64,000 bases of DNA from NCBI GenBank assembly GCA_965223355.1, contig CBDCWE010000003.1:4340001-4404000 (forward strand). The letters are read 5' to 3'. The notes beneath the pieces were generated by a model. The model was not told the origin of the DNA and made no database searches. It saw only the letters and a list, made by a program, of their open reading frames with translations. Origin of the DNA: Tectiglobus sp965223355 (GTDB taxonomy: Bacteria > Pseudomonadota > Alphaproteobacteria > Rhizobiales > Hyphomicrobiaceae). Each line of letters opens with the position of its first letter. Position 1 is the first letter of the stretch. Of the stretch, positions 9,147-17,980 are shown in pieces. Made by a program: the position numbers and the translations under genes.

Positions 9147-9324
9147 GGACCCTCTGAATAAGTCCGAGGTCCAGGGGATCATCCCCTGGTCGGGGTGTTT
9201 GAGGGGCTGAAAGCCCCTCAAGGATCGCCGCCAAGCGGCGATATGTTAAGGGCTCTGCCCTTAACGATCCCACCAAAGGGCGCTGCCCTTTGGAAACCCG
9301 TGGCTTGATCAGCGGTTGCCTAGC
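9147..9324 (+). repeat. F1 five-hairpin repeat, copy 3 (complete)
   Basis: Begins with GGACCCTCTGAATAAGTCC and carries all five hairpins in the same order as copy 1, ending with CCAAAGGGCGCTGCCCTTTGG and the shared tail TTGATCAGCGGTTGCCTAG. The first hairpin is CAGGGGAT-C-ATCCCCTG, a perfect palindrome, unlike the two loop versions in copies 1 and 2. Confidence 0.87.
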
Positions 9325-9400
9325 TAACCGTTTGTTGGTGTTGTGGAGTAACAAATGCGTCCCGATCGGCGCCCGGCAAACGAGCGTTTGGTCCAGACCA

Positions 9401-9493
9401 CTTAAAGCACAAAGATGATCGCCACTTTAGAGGCGAGCAACTTTCTGCCTTTATTCGGGATCGTTCCGATTCCGAATAAAGGCAGGTTGCTCT
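9401..9493 (+). repeat. F2 element with truncated hairpin A
   Basis: Only the right arm of hairpin A (CTTAAAGCACAAAGATGATC, 9401-9420) remains, followed by the spacer and an intact hairpin B ending at GGCAGGTTGCTCT. The terminal CTAG is changed to CTGG. The loss of exactly one arm of a long palindrome suggests slippage or deletion at the hairpin. Confidence 0.85.
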
Positions 9494-9545
9494 GGGCGTT
9501 ACGGATCGCAGTTGATCGCAATCTAAACTGAACTGGTCATACCCA

Positions 9546-10742
9546 ATGCAGGATGAGAGCGAGTTTCGGTGTTCAAGCCAGCCAATGGACGATGTTTACT
9601 TTCCACCGGCTCGCGGTGCCTGGGCAACGGCGCCTGCCGCCGACGTCGGCATCGATGGCGCGCAGTTGGACCAAGCCCTGCGATTTGCCGCATCCATCGA
9701 GTGTGATTGGCCACGGTCGATGTACACGGGCGAAGGCAAGTACGTTGGCACGGCCTATCTCCAAGAACAGCCACCGCTCGACGAAGTGCTGGGCCCGGTT
9801 CAACCGCGTGGGCCGACGGCCGGGGTTGTCGTGCGTCACGGTCGCATCGCCGGCCAATGGGGCGACGTGCACCGCCCCGACATGACATTCTCCGTCGCTA
9901 AAAGTTATCTTGCGATGCTCACCGGGCTGGCCGTCGACGATGGCCTGATCAGCGATCTGCAAGCGCCCGTACGGGCGACGCCGGGCTGTCCGGACGCGCT
10001 CAAAGCCCACTTTTCGGACGCGGCAAATGCCGAGATCACCTGGCAACACCTGCTGTTTCAGACGAGTGAATGGTCGGGCACGCTCTGGAGCAAGCCCGAT
10101 ACGGTGGACAGCAATCGTCAGACCGATGCCGGCGCGGCCGTCGACAACACCCTCAAGGGAAGCTTTCGCGAGCGCCGCCAACCGGGCGACTACTGGGAAT
10201 ACAACGACGTCAGAGTAAACCTGCTGGCGCTGTGTCTGGTTTATCTGTTCCGCCGGCCGCTGCACGAGGTATTGCGCACGCGGATCATGGACCCGATTGG
10301 TGCCAGCAAATCCTGGACGTGGGCTGCCTATGCCAATGCACTGGTCGACATCGACGGCGCGATGCTACCGTCAGTGCCCGGTGGCGGCCACTGGGGCGGC
10401 GGTCTCATCATCAGCACGCTGGACCACGCGCGGTTCGGCTATCTCGTCTTGCGCAACGGCAATTGGGCGGGCCGGCAGTTGATCTCAAAGGCGTGGACTG
10501 TGGCCATGGCCCGGCCGTGTCCGCTGAACCACAACTACGGCTCCATGTGGTGGCTCAACACCGACGGCAAACACTGCGCTGATGCGCCGGCCTCGTGCCT
10601 TTACGCGGCCGGCGCCGGCGGTAACATCATCTGGATCGATCGCCAGCATGACCTGGTCGTGGTGTGCCGATGGACGGCCAAGGACAAGATCGGCGCCTTG
10701 CTCAGCCGGATTACGGGCGCCATCACCGAGTTCAGCGATTGA
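9546..10742 (+). CDS. Serine hydrolase of the class C beta-lactamase/penicillin-binding family
   Basis: A 398-residue protein of the beta-lactamase-related (PF00144) family, which includes carboxylesterases, D-aminopeptidases and nylon-oligomer hydrolases. The nucleophile motif SVAK is near residue 117 (TFSVAKSYLAML) and a Tyr-Asn motif (WEYNDVRVN) lies near 218, matching the catalytic Tyr region. No signal peptide is seen, so it is probably cytoplasmic, which argues against a true beta-lactamase. A second possible start is ATG 9585. Its stop overlaps by 11 nt the stop of the convergent amidase gene. The exact substrate cannot be told; the neighbours suggest amide or ester scavenging. Confidence 0.8.
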   Translation: MQDESEFRCSSQPMDDVYFPPARGAWATAPAADVGIDGAQLDQALRFAASIECDWPRSMYTGEGKYVGTAYLQEQPPLDEVLGPVQPRGPTAGVVVRHGRIAGQWGDVHRPDMTFSVAKSYLAMLTGLAVDDGLISDLQAPVRATPGCPDALKAHFSDAANAEITWQHLLFQTSEWSGTLWSKPDTVDSNRQTDAGAAVDNTLKGSFRERRQPGDYWEYNDVRVNLLALCLVYLFRRPLHEVLRTRIMDPIGASKSWTWAAYANALVDIDGAMLPSVPGGGHWGGGLIISTLDHARFGYLVLRNGNWAGRQLISKAWTVAMARPCPLNHNYGSMWWLNTDGKHCADAPASCLYAAGAGGNIIWIDRQHDLVVVCRWTAKDKIGALLSRITGAITEFSD

Positions 10743-12234
10743 GCCAGTGCGCGTCCGGCGGGTCGGTGATGAGCGAGCGCAAAGCCGGAACCGGCGCGCC
10801 AAGCCGGTCAATGTCCGGCAGCGGTCGTGCCAGTTCGGGCGTGTCTGCAAACGATGCTTCGATCGCTTGCGCCGCATCCAGCAGGTCACGATCGCCTCTG
10901 AACCGCCCGACGATCTGCAAACCGAACGGCAGGCCGTTATCATCCACGCCGCACGGCAATGACAGTGCCGGGTTGGTCGTCAATGTGATGTACCATGCCA
11001 TCGCCAGCCAGTGGTAATAGGTGTTGAGTTTCTGGCCGTTGATTTCATCGAGATAGAGCGTTTCCCAGGGGAACGGTGACACCGCGACCGTCGGTGCCAG
11101 CAGCAGGTCGTAGTCGTTGAACGTCTCTTGGAAGCGCCTGAAGATGCTGGTCTGCTCGGCATGGGCCCAGGCAAAGTCAGCCAGCGTCATCGTCGCCCCA
11201 AGCTCATAGTTGGCGCGCACGTTGGGGCCGAGGCGCATCGGGTCGATATCGTAGTCGCCTTTGTAGCGCGAGACGAAACTCACAGCGCGGATAACATCAA
11301 AGCAGCGCTCGGCCGCGCCGAAATCAAGGGCCACCTCATCGCACGCCGCAAACGCACCCTTCAGTGCCGCGATCTTGCGTTTGAAAGTATTGGCGATCGC
11401 AACGTCGAGGATACCGGTGCCAAGATCAGCGCTCCAGCAGACCCGCAACTTGGCGATGTCGACAGGCTTTGGTTGCGCCAGCGCTGCGGCATCTTGCGGG
11501 TAGGTCAAGGGATCACCCGGATGGGCGCCGACTTGGCTTGCGAGCAGCAGGCGGGCATCGCCGACAGTGCGCGCCATCGGGCCGAGCACCGAGATCGGCG
11601 TCCAACCGAGAGGGCGATGTTCGCCCGGCACCATGCCGGGCGACGGTCGCAACCCGACGACGCCGCAAAACGCGGCGGGGATGCGCAACGATCCGCCGGT
11701 ATCCGAGCCGGTACAAATCGGCAACAGGTCGGCGGCGAGCGCGGCCGCCGAGCCACCCGACGAGCCACCGCAATTCAACATTGGGTTGAAGGGATTTCCG
11801 GTTGCACCCCAGACGGGATTGCGGGTGTTGGCGCCGGCGCCGAACTCCGGTGTGTTGGTCTTGCCGACCATGATCGCTCCGGCTTTTCGCACCCTCGCGA
11901 CCATAACGCTGTCGTGCTCAGGCACATTGTTCTTGAACAGCGGTGAACCAAACGTGGTCAGGACGTCGGCCGTGCGTTCGAGATCCTTCACCGCGAACGG
12001 CAGGCCATGTAACGGGCCCAACTCGGCGCCGGCGAGCACTTCGCGTTCGGCCGCTTTCGCCTCTTCGCGGGCGCGCTCAAAGCACGTTGCGGTGATAGCG
12101 TTAATCGCAGGGTTCAGGGCTTCGATGCGCTCAATGAAGGCATCGAGAACCTCCACTGGCGAGACGTGTTTATTGGCGATTTGGTCACGCAGCCCCGTTG
12201 CCGACAGCCCGACCAGTTCACGCAACTGCGCCAT
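10732..12234 (-). CDS. Amidase, amidase-signature family
   Basis: A 500-residue enzyme of the GatA-like amidase-signature family, hydrolysing carboxamides. The Ser-cisSer-Lys triad is visible: Lys83 in AVKDLE, Ser158 in NCGGSSGGSAAALA and the nucleophile Ser182 in GSDTGGSLRIP. It is not GatA by context: no gatC or gatB lies nearby. It is divergent from the peptide importer operon with a 235-nt gap, so the two may share control. Its 3' end overlaps that of the serine hydrolase. The substrate is unknown. Confidence 0.9.
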   Translation of the reverse strand: MAQLRELVGLSATGLRDQIANKHVSPVEVLDAFIERIEALNPAINAITATCFERAREEAKAAEREVLAGAELGPLHGLPFAVKDLERTADVLTTFGSPLFKNNVPEHDSVMVARVRKAGAIMVGKTNTPEFGAGANTRNPVWGATGNPFNPMLNCGGSSGGSAAALAADLLPICTGSDTGGSLRIPAAFCGVVGLRPSPGMVPGEHRPLGWTPISVLGPMARTVGDARLLLASQVGAHPGDPLTYPQDAAALAQPKPVDIAKLRVCWSADLGTGILDVAIANTFKRKIAALKGAFAACDEVALDFGAAERCFDVIRAVSFVSRYKGDYDIDPMRLGPNVRANYELGATMTLADFAWAHAEQTSIFRRFQETFNDYDLLLAPTVAVSPFPWETLYLDEINGQKLNTYYHWLAMAWYITLTTNPALSLPCGVDDNGLPFGLQIVGRFRGDRDLLDAAQAIEASFADTPELARPLPDIDRLGAPVPALRSLITDPPDAHWLNR

Positions 12235-12469
12235 GTCATAACCTCCAGAACCGCTTGTTCATCTCTCCAACGCAGTTTGGCCGTGATCGAGCAAACGCTC
12301 AAGTGATCGGCCTTTGACACTGCATTTTTCTTGATCTCGCGCGTAAAGATCCAGCATGCGGACCAATCGCAAATCGGATTACGGTGTTGATCTCTCGGCC
12401 GGAAAAGGGGAACCTGTCGCGAGCGCGTCCGTCCTGGCGCGTACAACACATGATTTGGAGGAGTGTGAC

Positions 12470-14008
12470 ATGAGACGTCTGAGGCTCACGGCCGTTGCGG
12501 TGTCGCTCGGCGCATTGGCGCTGTCGGCGAGCGCCAGCCAGGCCGGCAAATCCGACGATACCCTGAACTGGGCAACGGATCGCGAAATCGCGGTGGTCGA
12601 CCCATATTACAACAACACCCGTGAGCTTGTGGTCCAAGGTCATATGGGTTGGGACGGGCTCATTTTCCGCGATGCGGAGACCGGCGAGTTCAAGCCGCTT
12701 CTCGCCACCAAGTGGGAATGGACGGACAACGTGACGATCGAATTGGAACTGCGCAAGGGCGTGAAGTTCCACGATGGTTCCGATTTCGATGCCGACGATG
12801 TTGTCTACACGGTTAACTTTACATCAAACAAAGATAACGGCGTCCTCACCTACCGCAGCGTCAACTGGATGAAAAAGGCGACCAAGCTCGACCAGTACAA
12901 AGTGCGCATCGATCTCCATAAGCCGTTCCCGGCAGCACTCGCCTATCTGTCAAACTCGGTCTTCATCGTACCCTCAGGACACTACGACAAGGCGCCGACC
13001 AAGGCCGATGGCAAAAAGGATTTTGCCGCCGTCAAGCCGGTCGGAACCGGTCCCTATAAGATGCTCGAGGTCAAAGCCGGTGAGTACGTGCTGTGGGAAA
13101 AGAACACCAACTACCTGAAAGACGGACCCAAGGGTCAGCCTCAGATCGGCAAGATTAAGTTCCGCACCATCAAAGAGGCCAACACGCAGCTGGCGGAAAT
13201 CCTGACCGGCGGTCTCGACTGGATCTGGGACGTGCCCAAGGAACAGGCCGAGCGGCTCAAGGCGCAGGGCAAAGTTGTCGTCGAGAACGCCAAGACCTTC
13301 CGGGTATCCTACATCGCCTTTGATGTCGACGGCGATTCCGGCCAAAAGTTCTTCACCGACAAGCGCGTGCGCATGGCCGTTGCCCATGCCATCGATCGCG
13401 AGGCGATCACCAAAAACCTCGTCGGTCCGGCTTCGGTGGTAATCCACTCGGCCTGCCATCCGGATCAATTCGGTTGCACGCAGGACGTCAAGAAGTGGGA
13501 CTATAACCCGGAAAAGGCCAAGGCACTTCTGAAAGAGGCCGGCTATCCCAACGGCTTTGAGTTTGACATCTATGCCTATCGCCAGCGCGAGTACACCGAA
13601 GCGGTGATCGGCGACCTCGCAAAGGTCGGCATCAAAGCGAAACTCAACTACATGCAGTATCGCAAGCTGCGTGACCTGGTTTGGAAGGGCCAGACACCGA
13701 TCAATCACATGACCTGGGGCTCGTCTTCGATTCCGGACGTGTCGGCCATCACCAGCCACTTTTTCTCCAACGGCCGCGATGATCCGGCCAAGGATCCGAA
13801 GACGAAGGAGCTGTTGGAAATCGGCGACACATCAACCGATCCGGCCAAGCGCAAGGAAGCCTATGGTCAAGCGCTCAACCTGATTTCGAGTGAACTCTAT
13901 TGGCTGCCGATGTTCACGTACGCCAAGTACTACGTTTACTCCAAGGATCTCGACTTCAAGACAACCTCCGACGAGATCCCCCGCTTCTACACGGCCAAAT
14001 GGAAGTGA
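12470..14008 (+). CDS. ABC transporter substrate-binding protein, peptide/nickel family (SBP_bac_5)
   Basis: Periplasmic receptor of a dipeptide/oligopeptide-type importer, 512 residues. The N-terminus MRRLRLTAVAVSLGALALSA is a typical signal peptide with cleavage near residue 24. The mature part has the family signature (LRKGVKFHDGSDFDADDVVYT, about 85-105, partly quoted here by position). The ATG at 12470 is preceded by GGAGG at a good distance; an open upstream extension back to 12356 is rejected. First gene of an importer operon with two permeases and two ATPases. Ligand is probably a small peptide, given the M20 peptidase at the end of the operon. Confidence 0.93.
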   Translation: MRRLRLTAVAVSLGALALSASASQAGKSDDTLNWATDREIAVVDPYYNNTRELVVQGHMGWDGLIFRDAETGEFKPLLATKWEWTDNVTIELELRKGVKFHDGSDFDADDVVYTVNFTSNKDNGVLTYRSVNWMKKATKLDQYKVRIDLHKPFPAALAYLSNSVFIVPSGHYDKAPTKADGKKDFAAVKPVGTGPYKMLEVKAGEYVLWEKNTNYLKDGPKGQPQIGKIKFRTIKEANTQLAEILTGGLDWIWDVPKEQAERLKAQGKVVVENAKTFRVSYIAFDVDGDSGQKFFTDKRVRMAVAHAIDREAITKNLVGPASVVIHSACHPDQFGCTQDVKKWDYNPEKAKALLKEAGYPNGFEFDIYAYRQREYTEAVIGDLAKVGIKAKLNYMQYRKLRDLVWKGQTPINHMTWGSSSIPDVSAITSHFFSNGRDDPAKDPKTKELLEIGDTSTDPAKRKEAYGQALNLISSELYWLPMFTYAKYYVYSKDLDFKTTSDEIPRFYTAKWK

Positions 14009-14093
14009 GCATTTGGCTTCAACAACACACCCTGGCGCCGGCCGCGCGCCTGGGTGACGCCCGACGGCGATCGCCATCATCGAGGGGTTTGCA

Positions 14094-15011
14094 ATGCTGA
14101 CCTACGCGCTGCAGCGACTTGGCGTGGCCGTGCTGGTCGCCTTCACGGTTTCGCTGGTGACTTTTTCGATGATCTATCTGTCGGGCGATCCGGCGATGGC
14201 GCTGGCCGGTGAAACAGCCACCGAGGAGGAGATCACCAACATCCGCCGGGTGTACGGCTATGACCAGCCGATCGCCGTGCAATACGTCAACTGGCTCTGG
14301 AATGCGCTGCAAGGCGATTTCGGCCAGTCCCACTACCTGAAAAAACCGGTTGCCGAGGTCATCTTCGAACGCCTGCCGACGACCATGATGCTTGGCATTT
14401 GCGCACTGTCGTTTGCGCTGGTCTTGTCGATTCCGCTGGGTGTCCTGGCCGCCATTCGACCGAACAGCTTCATCGACCGTATCGCATTGACAATTGCCGT
14501 GCTCGGCCAGGCGATGCCGAGCTTTTGGTTCGCTCTGACGATGATGCTCTGGTTCGGCATTTATTGGAGCTTGCTGCCGATTACGGGCACATCGAGCTGG
14601 GCCAACTTCGTGATGCCGTCGATTGCGCTTGGCTATTACATCACGCCCGGGGTCATGCGACTGACACGGGCCGGAATGATCGAGGTCCTGCAGTCCGACT
14701 TCATTCGCACCGCGCGCGCCAAGGGGCTGCGGCCGGTGACGGTGCTGTTCAAACACGCGCTGCGCAATGCCATTATTCCCGTCGTTTCGCTCGCCGCCGT
14801 TCAGTTCGGCTTCATGCTCGGCGGTTCGATCGTGATCGAGACGATCTTTGCGATCAACGGCCTTGGCTTTCTCGCCTGGGAATCGATCCAGCGCGCCGAC
14901 CTGCCGATGATGCAGGCCATCGTGCTGGTCCTCAGCATCTTCTACATCGTTCTGACCTTCCTGGCGGACATGTTGAACGCGTGGCTCGACCCGCGCATCA
15001 GGGTGGCATGA
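14094..15011 (+). CDS. ABC transporter permease, DppB type
   Basis: Inner-membrane subunit of the peptide importer, 305 residues. It has the DppB/OppB layout: an N-terminal membrane helix (about 9-30), a periplasmic domain, and five further helices, with the coupling-loop EAA motif region around RTARAKGLRPVTVLFKHAL (about 204-222). An 85-nt gap separates it from the binding-protein gene and one base separates it from the next permease, so it is translated from the same message. Confidence 0.93.
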   Translation: MLTYALQRLGVAVLVAFTVSLVTFSMIYLSGDPAMALAGETATEEEITNIRRVYGYDQPIAVQYVNWLWNALQGDFGQSHYLKKPVAEVIFERLPTTMMLGICALSFALVLSIPLGVLAAIRPNSFIDRIALTIAVLGQAMPSFWFALTMMLWFGIYWSLLPITGTSSWANFVMPSIALGYYITPGVMRLTRAGMIEVLQSDFIRTARAKGLRPVTVLFKHALRNAIIPVVSLAAVQFGFMLGGSIVIETIFAINGLGFLAWESIQRADLPMMQAIVLVLSIFYIVLTFLADMLNAWLDPRIRVA

Positions 15012-15012
15012 T

Positions 15013-15936
15013 ATGGCAGTGATCGACGCAAAAGACGCCGCGGCCGATGGCGGGGCCGTGATCTCCTCGGAACCATCACCGAGCGCCATCCTGCGCCGGC
15101 GGATCTTCGGCCATACCGGCTTAATGATCGGTGCCATCATCGTCGGCGTGATTGTCGTTATCGCGTTTCTCGCCCCGTTCATTTCCCCGCACGATCCCTA
15201 TGATCAACAGCTCGCCCGCAAACTCATTCCACCGATCTGGTTCGACAGCCCCAAGGCGACCTGGGAGCATCCGCTGGGCACCGATCAACTCGGCCGCGAT
15301 TACCTGTCGCGATTGTTCTGGGGCGCGCGCATCTCGCTGCTGATCGGCTTTGCCGCGATGCTGATATCCGGCGTGATCGGCACCATCCTCGGGGTCACGG
15401 CCGGCTACTTCGGTGGTCGCGTAGACTTGGTGATCAACTTCATTATCACGACGCGGCTTTCGATGCCGGCGACTCTGGTCGCCCTCGCCGTCGTCAGTTT
15501 GATCGGCTCGTCGCTGACCGTTGTCATCTGGGTTCTCGGTCTTCTGATTTGGGACCGGTTCGCGGTCGTGATGCGCAGCGCAACACAACAAGTGCGCGCA
15601 CTTGATTTCGTAACCGCAGCAGAAGCACTCGGGTGCTCGACGTGGCGCATATTGGCCAGCGAAATAATGCCAAACATCGCCAATCATCTGATCGTGGTGG
15701 CAACGCTCGAGATGGCGCACGCAATTCTGCTCGAAGCGGCGTTGTCCTTCCTCGGTCTCGGTGTCCAGCCGCCCGAGCCGAGCTGGGGCCTGATGATCTC
15801 CGAGGCCAAGGGTTTGATGTTCTTCGATGGCTGGCTGATCGCGATCCCAGGCACGGCCTTGTTCCTGCTGGTCCTGGCGATCAACCTATTGGGCGATGGT
15901 ATGCGCGATGTCACCGCTCCTGAGAACCGCAGTTAG
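15013..15936 (+). CDS. ABC transporter permease, DppC type
   Basis: Second membrane subunit, 307 residues, of the DppC/OppC family. After a cytoplasmic N-terminus of about 35 residues comes a hydrophobic helix (LMIGAIIVGVIVVIAFLAPF), then the family block HPLGTDQLGRDYLSRLFWGA near 90-110 and the EAA-like loop with EALGCSTWRILASEIMPNI. It begins one base after the DppB-type gene, indicating translational coupling. Confidence 0.93.
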   Translation: MAVIDAKDAAADGGAVISSEPSPSAILRRRIFGHTGLMIGAIIVGVIVVIAFLAPFISPHDPYDQQLARKLIPPIWFDSPKATWEHPLGTDQLGRDYLSRLFWGARISLLIGFAAMLISGVIGTILGVTAGYFGGRVDLVINFIITTRLSMPATLVALAVVSLIGSSLTVVIWVLGLLIWDRFAVVMRSATQQVRALDFVTAAEALGCSTWRILASEIMPNIANHLIVVATLEMAHAILLEAALSFLGLGVQPPEPSWGLMISEAKGLMFFDGWLIAIPGTALFLLVLAINLLGDGMRDVTAPENRS

Positions 15937-15951
15937 GACGACGGAGCCGGG

Positions 15952-16965
15952 ATGTCAGATCGTATTCTCGAAGTCGAAAACCTGAGCGTCGACATACCGC
16001 TTGCCGCCGGCGTTCTGCATCCGGTGCAAGCGCTTAACTTCCACGTTGATCGCGGGGAAACGCTGGCGATTGTCGGCGAATCTGGTTGCGGTAAGTCTCT
16101 GACGTCTTTGGCCATCATGGGACTGCTGCCGTCCAAGGCCAAACGCCGGGCCGATAAGCTGACGCTCGACGGCCGCGATCTTCTCGGCTGGAGCGAACGG
16201 CAAATGAGCGACATTCGCGGCAACCGGATGAGCATGATTTTCCAGGAGCCGATGACGTCGCTCAATCCGGCCTATACGATCGGCGATCAGCTCAGCGAGG
16301 CATTGCTGCGCCACAAGCCGGTTTCGCGCAGTGAGGCAACCGACCGTGCCGTCTATCTGTTGGAGAAGGTCGGAATCACGGCGGCGCGCGGGCGCCTGCG
16401 TCAGTTTCCGCATCAGCTGTCCGGCGGCTTGCGCCAGCGCGTGATGATCGCCATGGCGTTGATGTGTGGACCCGACCTGATCATCGCCGATGAGCCGACC
16501 ACCGCGCTCGACGTCACCATTCAAGCGCAGATCCTGCATCTGCTCGCTGAACTCCAGAAGGAGTTTAATACCGGTCTCATTCTGATTACCCATGACCTTG
16601 GGGTGGTCGCCCGCGTCGCTGACCGTATCGCCGTGATGTATGCCGGCCAGGTCGTCGAAACAGGCACCGCCAAACAGATCTTCGGGGCACCCGCACATCC
16701 CTATACGCAGGGCCTTTTGGAGTGCATTCCGATCCCCGGTAAGACCGTTCGCGGCCAGCATCTGGGCTCCATACCCGGCATCGTACCATCTCTGATCGGC
16801 GCGTTGCCCGGCTGCCATTTTGCAGGCCGCTGCCGCTATGTCGACGACAGCTGCCGCACTGGCACGTTCGATTTGCGCGCCGCCGTCGCCGCCGGCCACA
16901 CCTACCGTTGCCGGCTGTCGCCGGCGGAAAGCGCCAACAATCTTGAGGTCGAGGCCGCCCAATGA
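15952..16965 (+). CDS. ABC transporter ATP-binding protein, DppD type
   Basis: ATPase subunit, 337 residues. Walker A GESGCGKS near residue 43, ABC signature LSGGLRQR near 160, Walker B DLIIADEPTTALD near 178 and the switch His in THDLG are present. The C-terminal oligopeptide-transporter extension has Cys residues (GCHFAGRCRYVDDSCRTG) that in this family often bind an iron-sulfur cluster. It overlaps the next ATPase gene by ATGA. Confidence 0.94.
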   Translation: MSDRILEVENLSVDIPLAAGVLHPVQALNFHVDRGETLAIVGESGCGKSLTSLAIMGLLPSKAKRRADKLTLDGRDLLGWSERQMSDIRGNRMSMIFQEPMTSLNPAYTIGDQLSEALLRHKPVSRSEATDRAVYLLEKVGITAARGRLRQFPHQLSGGLRQRVMIAMALMCGPDLIIADEPTTALDVTIQAQILHLLAELQKEFNTGLILITHDLGVVARVADRIAVMYAGQVVETGTAKQIFGAPAHPYTQGLLECIPIPGKTVRGQHLGSIPGIVPSLIGALPGCHFAGRCRYVDDSCRTGTFDLRAAVAAGHTYRCRLSPAESANNLEVEAAQ

Positions 16966-17939
16966 GTGACATAGTTCTGGAGGCCAAGGATGTTACGCGA
17001 ACCTTCATGATCGCCGCTGGGTTCATGAAGCCGAAACGTCCCTTGCACGCGGTCAACGGTATCGATTTGAAGATCGAGCGCGGTGAGGTTATGGCGTTGG
17101 TGGGCGAGTCCGGTTGCGGCAAGACGACCTTGGCCAAGATGCTCCTCGGCCTGCTGGCGCCATCCGGCGGCTCCATTGAACTGGCCGGACGGCCAATCAA
17201 GCAGCTTGACCGCCTGTCGGTCGCGCGCATGGTCCAGCCGATTTTCCAGGACCCTTATTCATCGCTCAACCCGCGCAAATCGATTGGCAACATCATCACC
17301 TTGCCGCTGCGCGTGCAGGGTGACCCCAACCCGGAGACCTGGCGTCGCCGTGCCGAGGAGATGATGGCGCTGGTCGGCCTGCCGCGCCGCGTGATCAACA
17401 ACTTTCCAAGCCAGTTGTCCGGCGGCCAGCGCCAGCGTGTGGCCATTGCGCGGGCCCTGATCAATCGCCCCGAGGTCGTCATCTGTGACGAGCCGACCTC
17501 GGCCCTCGATGTCTCGGTGCAGTCGCAAATTCTCAATCTGTTGCAGGACCTGCGCCAGGAGCTGGGCCTCACATATTTGCTGATCAGCCACAATCTCGCG
17601 GTCGTCGAGCATTTGGCAACCCGCGTCGCCGTCATGTATCTCGGCCGGATCGTCGAACAGACTAACACCGAAAGTCTGTTTGCCAGCCCGCGCCATCCCT
17701 ATTCGGACGCTTTGCTGGCATCCGTGCTGACACCGGACCCCAACCTCGGTGTACCGGACACCCACCTCGGTGCCGCCTACCCCAATCCGCTCGACATACC
17801 AAGCGGCTGCACGTTTCATCCGCGCTGCATGCGCATGATGGACCATTGCGCGAAAATCCATCCGCGCAGGATCGCCAGCACGCACGGTCACGTCGAGTGC
17901 CATCTTTATGACGAGGACGAAGGGCGCCGGCGCGCGTGA
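16962..17939 (+). CDS. ABC transporter ATP-binding protein, DppF type
   Basis: Second ATPase subunit, 325 residues, pairing with the DppD-type protein. Walker A GESGCGKT near 48, signature LSGGQRQR near 151, Walker B EVVICDEPTSALD near 168 and switch His in ISHNL are intact. The C-terminal extension again has a Cys motif (GCTFHPRCMRMMDHC). Its start codon overlaps the previous stop by 4 nt. A 41-nt gap leads to the M20 peptidase gene on the same strand. Confidence 0.94.
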   Translation: MSDIVLEAKDVTRTFMIAAGFMKPKRPLHAVNGIDLKIERGEVMALVGESGCGKTTLAKMLLGLLAPSGGSIELAGRPIKQLDRLSVARMVQPIFQDPYSSLNPRKSIGNIITLPLRVQGDPNPETWRRRAEEMMALVGLPRRVINNFPSQLSGGQRQRVAIARALINRPEVVICDEPTSALDVSVQSQILNLLQDLRQELGLTYLLISHNLAVVEHLATRVAVMYLGRIVEQTNTESLFASPRHPYSDALLASVLTPDPNLGVPDTHLGAAYPNPLDIPSGCTFHPRCMRMMDHCAKIHPRRIASTHGHVECHLYDEDEGRRRA

Positions 17940-17980
17940 GCATCGGCCCTGGTGGCCTCGACAATTTGGAGATCTGAGCC

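Noticed and set aside
8521..9354. Minus-strand frame overlapping ispG and the F1 repeat
   Set aside because: Runs through a repeat and opposite ispG; no motif, no RBS.
12356..12469. Upstream extension of the binding-protein gene
   Set aside because: The signal peptide and GGAGG box place the start at 12470.
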